Shown here: positions 6,465 to 11,244 of the stretch, piece after piece
Layout of the letters: every line of letters begins with the position of its first letter
How positions within the stretch are numbered: position 1 is the stretch's first letter
Source: Synergistaceae bacterium
GTDB taxonomy: Bacteria; Synergistota; Synergistia; Synergistales; Aminobacteriaceae
DNA length: 11,244 nucleotides
Assembly: GCA_017427625.1 (NCBI GenBank)
Contig: JAFRSL010000194.1
Location: 1-11,244 of the forward strand
Direction: 5' to 3'
Translations under genes and position numbers: made by a program
The notes under the pieces: model-generated
What the model was told of the DNA's origin: nothing
The model's input: only the letters and a program-made list of their open reading frames with translations
The model's database searches: none

Positions 6465-7557
6465 GGAATGGATGTTACATCATAATCTGCCGCTGCTTAT
6501 GGTGGGACTTATCTGCATCGTTCTGGTGGTTGTGATATGGAGTTTCCAGTTGCCAGAGACGGAACGGCGTATTGTGGTCGGCTGCGTCTTGGTCGGTGCT
6601 AGAGACGATAAGGGCTGGAACGAAAGCCACAGCATCGGGTTGTCGAATGCCTGCCAAACATACGATTGCGGCTTTATGGCTTGGGAATGGGTTGCTGAGA
6701 GCGAGCCTACTGTGTCCGCTGCCGTAAGGGAGCTTGTGAACGATGGGGCTAACGTCATCTTTCTGACCAGTTTCGGGTACGGTGAGTACATGGACGAGAT
6801 TGCCCGTAAATATCCGCACGTTGCATTCTTCGGGATTTCAGGCGAGGGAGCGGCCAAGAACTCCACAACTTACTTTGCCCGTTTGTATCAGGCTCGATAT
6901 ATTGCCGGCATAATCGCTGGAGCAGAAAGCAAAACAGGCATTCTCGGTTATGTTACTTCCACGCCGAATCCTCAAGTGAACCGCAGCATCAATGCCTATG
7001 CAATGGGAATGCGTGTCGCAAATCCAAAAGCTAGGCTCATCGTTCGTTTCACCGGGAGCTGGGAGAATAAGGCGGCGGAACTTGAAAGCGTCATTTTGCT
7101 GGCCGAGAAGGGTGCTGACGTTATAACATATCATGAGGACAGGCCATATGCGGTACAAGAAGCTGAGAGATTGGGACTTATGAGTATTGGCTATGATGCA
7201 GTATACGAGAAATATTCCGATAGATTCCTGACGGCGGCTTTGTACAACTGGAAGGTACTCTATGAGAAGGTGCTGGGTGATTACATGAGCGGAAGATCGA
7301 ATTTTTCCAACAGCTATTGGCTTGGCTTCGATGAGGGGGCAGTCGATCTGTATCCTTTATCTCCACGTGTATCAGAGAAAACGGCATATCTTGCTTCTGT
7401 TGAAAAACAAAGAATCTTGGAGAACCGCAGCGTTTTTTCAGGCGTAATTTACGACAACAAGGGAAATCTTCGCTGCGATAAAGACGAAAGGATCAGCGAC
7501 CATGAACTTTTCACCGGCATGGACTGGTTCATAGAAGGGGTAGAGATTTATGAGTAA
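6454..7557 (+). CDS. BMP/PnrA-like periplasmic binding protein, membrane-anchored (second paralogue)
   Basis: This 367-residue BMP-family protein is clearly homologous to its upstream neighbour (very roughly a third identical by eye). It retains a more canonical early motif, [10 protein letters not shown], like the DDKSFN motif of nucleoside-binding members, plus [20 protein letters not shown] and the tail [10 protein letters not shown] single membrane segment (about residues 12-31) lies near the N-terminus. Cys21 in it lacks a small residue at -1, so this is not a lipobox. The start is TTG 6454, chosen for the strong GGAGGG at 6440-6445 with 8-base spacing; the in-frame ATG 6472 has only AAGGA at 4 bases. 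The start overlaps the previous gene by 11 bases and the end overlaps the kinase by 8, so translation is probably coupled. The likely role is ligand presentation to the downstream kinase, by inference. Confidence 0.86.
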   Translation: MKSKEWMLHHNLPLLMVGLICIVLVVVIWSFQLPETERRIVVGCVLVGARDDKGWNESHSIGLSNACQTYDCGFMAWEWVAESEPTVSAAVRELVNDGANVIFLTSFGYGEYMDEIARKYPHVAFFGISGEGAAKNSTTYFARLYQARYIAGIIAGAESKTGILGYVTSTPNPQVNRSINAYAMGMRVANPKARLIVRFTGSWENKAAELESVILLAEKGADVITYHEDRPYAVQEAERLGLMSIGYDAVYEKYSDRFLTAALYNWKVLYEKVLGDYMSGRSNFSNSYWLGFDEGAVDLYPLSPRVSEKTAYLASVEKQRILENRSVFSGVIYDNKGNLRCDKDERISDHELFTGMDWFIEGVEIYE

Positions 7558-10276
7558 GCGAATATCCTTTATGGGAAAAGGCTCTCTCTTTGTAATGGGA
7601 GTCTTCGGAGTGCTTTTGATTTCTGTGGGAGTTATGTTCAATGTGCGTATGAGCGAACTTCTTACGGCTTACACAGAGAACCAGACAAAGCGTCAGGCGG
7701 AGACCCTTGCGGAGAAAGCGGCAGAAATTTTTGGGACTGAGCTGAAAACGCTGGCCTATATTGCCTCGAAAATCGAAGCCAACCCTGAAGAAGTCGGGAA
7801 TCTTATACCTATGATTTTCAACGAGAAGGGTATACGTCAAGGGCTTCTGACCATTGACGGACATGCAATGTACGGAAACGCACTTTCTCTGCACACGTAC
7901 AGCGGCATAAAGACTGCGTTTCGCGGCATAAGTGCCATAACTTTCGCCAGTGATAAGGGACTTCTCTTCACCTATCCTGTATTTCACGGCAAGAACGTCA
8001 AGTACGTCCTCTATCGTCTTTACCCGATTAAGTCCATCGCTGAACGTTTTTCCATAACCTGCTACGACGACATCGGCAAAATATCAATCGTAACGAGGGA
8101 CGGAGATATAGTTGTCCCTTTCGCAGAAAATGCTTCTGAAGATGTTGCCTTTATGCAGAGCAATGAAGTGAGGGGATTTTACCGCTCTATGCACCGTGAG
8201 ATGGAGGTGTCAGTGGCGGCAGCTCATTCATTTCATACGGTACGCGGGGAAATGCTGTTGTTTGAGGCAGAGATTCCGGGCACGGATTATATCCTGATGG
8301 GGTTTGTGCCAACGGTGAAAGCCTCAGAAGGAATCGAGAACATAACACTCTTGGTGATATGGGTATTCGGCCTTTTGATGCTTCTGGTTGCTGTTGGGGC
8401 AATGTATCTTGTCAGCGTCCGCGTTCAGATTCAGGAGAGCGATGAACTTAGGGAGGCAAAGGCAGCGGCTGAGAGGGCATCTCAGGCAAAAAGCGTGTTC
8501 CTCTCCAACATGTCGCACGAAATACGAACGCCGATAAACGCGATACTCGGCATGAACGAAATGATCCTTCGTGAGAGTGATGAGCAAAACGTCATTGAAT
8601 ACTCCGAGAATATCCGAACGGCTGGAGCAACGCTTCTTGGCCTCGTGAATGACATCCTTGACTTCTCGAAAATCGAGGCCGGAAAAATGGATATTATTCC
8701 CGTAAATTACGACCTTTCCTCCGTGATCAACGATCTCGTCAACATGATACAGGCAAGGGCGGACAAGAAGGAGCTTCTGCTGAAACTCGATTTTGACGTG
8801 AACATTCCCAAGATGCTTTACGGCGATGAAGTCCGTATCAAGCAGGTAGTTACGAACATTCTCACTAATGCCGTGAAGTACACAGAGAAGGGCAGCGTAA
8901 CATTCCATATCGGTTATGAGAAGATTGCGGACAATCCTGACGGGGTATTCCTGAACTTCTCCGTATCGGATACCGGCATAGGAATAAAGCCTGAAGACAT
9001 GGCAAAGCTGTTCTCGGAATTTGAGCGGATCGAGGAAAAGCGCAACCGCAGCATCGAGGGCACAGGGTTGGGAATGAACATCACAAAACGGCTGCTTGAG
9101 ATGATGGGTACTTCACTAAAAGTTGAGAGTGTGTACGGTGAAGGTTCAACGTTCTCATTCCGTCTTCAGCAGAAGGTCATAAAGTGGGAACCGCTCGGAG
9201 ATTACGAGGCCGCACACAGGGCATCGTTGTTGTCGATTGAGAAGTATCAAGAGAGATTCACCGCCCCTGACGCTCATGTACTTGTCGTTGATGATACGCC
9301 GATGAATTTGACGGTGTTCAAGGGACTGCTCAAGAGGACGCTCGTGAAAATTGATACGGCAGACAGCGGAATTGAAGCTCTCTCACTTGCGAAGGAGAAG
9401 AAATACGATGTTATTTTCCTCGACCACATGATGCCTAACATGGACGGAATAGAGACGCTTCAAAGGCTTCGTGCTGAAACGGAAGGGCCGAACATAAAGA
9501 CTGCCGCGATATGTCTGACAGCTAACGCAATATCCGGCGCGCGCGAGGAATATTTGGCTGTGGGCTTCGATGACTATCTTACAAAGCCTATAGATGCCGT
9601 GAAACTTGAGGAGATGATGATACGTTACCTTCCGCCGGAGAAGGTACTTGCTCCTAACAGCGACACTGAGACTGAACAGAAAACCGAATTGCCGGAGTGG
9701 CTGTACGGAATTGACGAACTTGACGTTGAAGCCGGACTGAAGCATTGCGGCGACGAAGATGCTTATCTTGACACCCTGAAAATTTACGGCGGTTATTCCT
9801 CAACAGGAGCGGACGAGATTGCGGGCTTCTGGAGCGTTCGGGACATTGCCAACACGACGGTAAAGGTTCATGCGCTGAAGAGTACGTCGCGTGCTATCGG
9901 TGCGGAGTCGCTTGGAACTCTTGCGGAAAAGCTCGAACTTGCCGGAAAAGCTGGTGATGAGGCTGTGCTTGATGCTGAACTTGCCGGACTGCTGGAGCGT
10001 TACCATGCTTTGGGAGCAGCGTTATCCCCGTTGTATGCTCCTGCGAAAAATGCTCAGGACGACGATGAACTTCCGCTCATTTCAGAAAATGAATTGCGCG
10101 AAGCATATAATTCTATCCGTGAGTGTGCTTTGAGCCTTGACGCTGAAGGTGCGGTCTATGCGTTGGACTATCTGAACGGTTTTCGCCTTTCTGAGAACGA
10201 GAAGCGGAGAGTCGAACAGCTCCGAGACGCGGTGAACGATTTTGATTGGGATCGCGTAAACGAAATTCTAGCGTAA
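7550..10276 (+). CDS. Hybrid sensor histidine kinase with receiver and Hpt domains
   Basis: This 908-residue inner-membrane sensor has TM1 at about residues 12-32, an outside sensor region at about 33-263, TM2 at 265-288 and a short helical linker. The HisKA domain follows, with the phosphoacceptor His323 in [10 protein letters not shown]. The ATP-binding domain shows Asn440 (N box), Asp474 in DTGIGI and GTGLGMN at 504-510. The receiver has the acidic pair Asp581/Asp582, phosphoacceptor Asp625, Thr657 and Lys679-Pro. An Hpt-like module has [13 protein letters not shown] with His774. A final helical tail (about 830-908) after an acidic linker is of unknown role. The outside domain resembles a Cache/PAS-like fold in length and helix-first layout, but I cannot prove this. 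All catalytic residues are present, so a full His-Asp-His relay is expected. The start overlaps the second binding-protein gene by 8 bases, with AGAAGGGG upstream. The likely partners are the two binding proteins as input and the next gene as phosphate acceptor. Confidence 0.94.
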   Translation: MSKRISFMGKGSLFVMGVFGVLLISVGVMFNVRMSELLTAYTENQTKRQAETLAEKAAEIFGTELKTLAYIASKIEANPEEVGNLIPMIFNEKGIRQGLLTIDGHAMYGNALSLHTYSGIKTAFRGISAITFASDKGLLFTYPVFHGKNVKYVLYRLYPIKSIAERFSITCYDDIGKISIVTRDGDIVVPFAENASEDVAFMQSNEVRGFYRSMHREMEVSVAAAHSFHTVRGEMLLFEAEIPGTDYILMGFVPTVKASEGIENITLLVIWVFGLLMLLVAVGAMYLVSVRVQIQESDELREAKAAAERASQAKSVFLSNMSHEIRTPINAILGMNEMILRESDEQNVIEYSENIRTAGATLLGLVNDILDFSKIEAGKMDIIPVNYDLSSVINDLVNMIQARADKKELLLKLDFDVNIPKMLYGDEVRIKQVVTNILTNAVKYTEKGSVTFHIGYEKIADNPDGVFLNFSVSDTGIGIKPEDMAKLFSEFERIEEKRNRSIEGTGLGMNITKRLLEMMGTSLKVESVYGEGSTFSFRLQQKVIKWEPLGDYEAAHRASLLSIEKYQERFTAPDAHVLVVDDTPMNLTVFKGLLKRTLVKIDTADSGIEALSLAKEKKYDVIFLDHMMPNMDGIETLQRLRAETEGPNIKTAAICLTANAISGAREEYLAVGFDDYLTKPIDAVKLEEMMIRYLPPEKVLAPNSDTETEQKTELPEWLYGIDELDVEAGLKHCGDEDAYLDTLKIYGGYSSTGADEIAGFWSVRDIANTTVKVHALKSTSRAIGAESLGTLAEKLELAGKAGDEAVLDAELAGLLERYHALGAALSPLYAPAKNAQDDDELPLISENELREAYNSIRECALSLDAEGAVYALDYLNGFRLSENEKRRVEQLRDAVNDFDWDRVNEILA

Positions 10277-10295
10277 ATTTAAGGAGGTATTCATA

Positions 10296-11033
10296 ATGGC
10301 AAAGAAAATCTTGCTGATCAACCAAAACGCAGTTCTGATAACCGGCAGACTGATCCCGCTTCTGAAAAGCTCAGAGGTTGAATGTGCAAGTGTCGAACCT
10401 GATGCAGAGAAAGTAATGCGTGAGAAGGACAGTGCGGATGTTTTCGTGCTTCTTGCGGGAGACTTTGTGTACGAGTTCAAAGATTTTCTGGTGTCCTTGA
10501 AAGATGCCGCTGCCGGAAAACCGCTTTGTGTCATGGGCTATGACAAGGAGATCGAGGCAATCGAGCAGAGTATCCCCAAGAACATGATAGCGCGCGAATT
10601 TGTCCGTCCCATAGACATGAACACCCTGTCAAACGCATTGAAGATGATGCTTAACTCCAATGATGGGAACAAGGAGAAAAAGCAGATTTTGCTTGTGGAC
10701 GACGACATTACGTTCCTGAAGATGATGCAAAAGTGGCTTGGGACGAAGTATCGCGTTGCCGCAGCACGTTCCGGCCCGCAAGCTCTGAGTTATCTGGCAG
10801 AGCATACGGTTGACCTCATACTTCTGGATTACGAGATGCCACTGATGGACGGCCCGAAAATTCTTGAAGCGTTACGCAGCAAGCCGAAAACTGCGACTAT
10901 CCCCGTGATCTTCCTGACAGGCAAGAATGACCCTGAGAGTGTGAGGAACGTCATGAGCTTAAAGCCGACAAGCTACCTCCTGAAGTCCATGAGCAAGGAG
11001 GAAATACTGGATTTGCTGGATAAGTTTCTTTAA
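10296..11033 (+). CDS. Tandem-receiver response regulator with degenerate first domain
   Basis: This 245-residue cytosolic protein has two receiver-like domains and nothing else. The C-terminal domain (about 130-245) is a functional-looking receiver: acidic residues Asp135-Asp137, phosphoacceptor Asp178 in LLDYEMP, Thr208 and Lys230, although the usual proline after the lysine is serine. The N-terminal domain (about 1-122) keeps the fold pattern KKILLIN but has Asn-Gln-Asn at 9-11 in place of the acidic pair, Ala-Gly near the phosphorylation site (nearest Asp is 56, out of register) and Arg104-Pro in place of Lys-Pro, so it should not be phosphorylated in the normal way. It may serve dimerisation or partner binding. 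There is no DNA-binding, GGDEF or other output domain. AAGGAGG at 10281-10287 is a near-ideal ribosome site, and the gene begins 19 bases after the kinase. It is the likely recipient of phosphate from the kinase Hpt His774. Confidence 0.9.
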   Translation: MAKKILLINQNAVLITGRLIPLLKSSEVECASVEPDAEKVMREKDSADVFVLLAGDFVYEFKDFLVSLKDAAAGKPLCVMGYDKEIEAIEQSIPKNMIAREFVRPIDMNTLSNALKMMLNSNDGNKEKKQILLVDDDITFLKMMQKWLGTKYRVAAARSGPQALSYLAEHTVDLILLDYEMPLMDGPKILEALRSKPKTATIPVIFLTGKNDPESVRNVMSLKPTSYLLKSMSKEEILDLLDKFL

Positions 11034-11079
11034 CTTTTAGATTAGTTTATAAAGTGGATATATGAGAGGAGAAATTGCA

Positions 11080-11244
11080 GTGAACGAAATAATCAAGGCC
11101 ATCAAAGAACGCCGGAGCATTCGGAAATACAAGCCTGACATGCCGAAGCGCGAGGACATTGACGCTATAATCGAGGCAGGACTCTATGCGGCCAGCGGAA
11201 AAGGAAGCCAGTCCCCCATCATCGTTGCCGTAACGAACAGGGAA
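11080..11244 (+). CDS. Nitroreductase family protein (3' partial)
   Basis: The first 55 codons of a flavin-dependent nitroreductase-family oxidoreductase are present; the frame stays open to the end of the window. The N-terminal RRSIRKYK matches the FMN phosphate-binding segment, and AASGKGSQSP corresponds to the conserved loop that usually reads APSAXNXQPW or similar. I chose GTG 11080 because GAGGAGA (11066-11072) is 7 bases upstream. An in-frame ATG at 11062 would add six residues but has no good ribosome site. It follows the response regulator by 46 bases with no convincing terminator between, so it may be co-transcribed. The substrate cannot be told; the family includes nitro-compound, quinone and flavin reductases. 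Confidence 0.85.
   Translation, partial: MNEIIKAIKERRSIRKYKPDMPKREDIDAIIEAGLYAASGKGSQSPIIVAVTNRE

Noticed and set aside
8324..8908. A 194-codon open frame on the - strand inside the histidine kinase
   Set aside because: It is fully antisense to the HisKA and ATP-binding domains, whose motifs are intact on the + strand.
11034..11079. A terminator or promoter between the response regulator and the nitroreductase gene
   Set aside because: Only weak AT-rich pairing (CTTT with AAAG) is visible, and there is no convincing -35/-10 pair, so I did not annotate either.
1..11244. CRISPR arrays, tRNA or rRNA genes, insertion sequences, integrases
   Set aside because: I looked for regularly spaced direct repeats, tRNA-like cloverleaf ends and transposase or recombinase motifs and saw none.

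Overview
The window reads like the chromosome of a strict anaerobe that ferments amino acids. Base composition looks fairly balanced, coding is dense and every gene is on the + strand. The main clues are a ferredoxin-linked indolepyruvate oxidoreductase next to an arylacetate-CoA ligase and free-standing ACT-domain proteins, plus a sensory operon built on BMP-family binding proteins. Synergistota is my best guess and a Clostridia-like Firmicute the alternative. This is gene-content inference; there is no rRNA or other marker here.

Region 1 (1-4541) is an aromatic 2-oxoacid module: iorA (5' end outside the window), iorB, a PaaK-type arylacetate-CoA ligase and two paralogous tandem-ACT proteins. 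IorAB interconverts aryl pyruvates with aryl-acetyl-CoA, CO2 and reduced ferredoxin. The ligase interconverts aryl-acetyl-CoA with free arylacetate. The ACT proteins are plausible aromatic amino acid sensors for the pathway. An intrinsic terminator lies between the two ACT genes and another follows the second, so the second ACT gene sits behind a terminator with no visible promoter of its own.

Region 2 (4542-5360) holds a single DUF1810 gene with an extended -10 promoter that overlaps the preceding terminator tail. After it come about 360 non-coding bases. The first half of that stretch (5005-5164) is rich in inverted repeats, including a 15-bp G.U-containing stem. The second half contains the likely promoter of the next operon.

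Region 3 (5361-11033) is a tightly coupled four-gene signalling operon. Two divergent paralogous BMP/PnrA-like binding proteins, each with an N-terminal membrane segment and no lipobox, are followed by a 908-residue hybrid histidine kinase (two membrane segments around a ~230-residue outside domain, then HisKA, HATPase, receiver and Hpt) and a protein of two receiver domains. The first three genes overlap by 11 and 8 bases. There is no permease or ATPase, so the binding proteins look like sensory co-receptors rather than transport components. The putative relay is His323, Asp625 and His774 in the kinase, then Asp178 in the response regulator, which has no DNA-binding or enzymatic output domain. 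This is the most interesting system in the window.

Region 4 (11080-11244) is the start of a nitroreductase-family gene that runs off the window.
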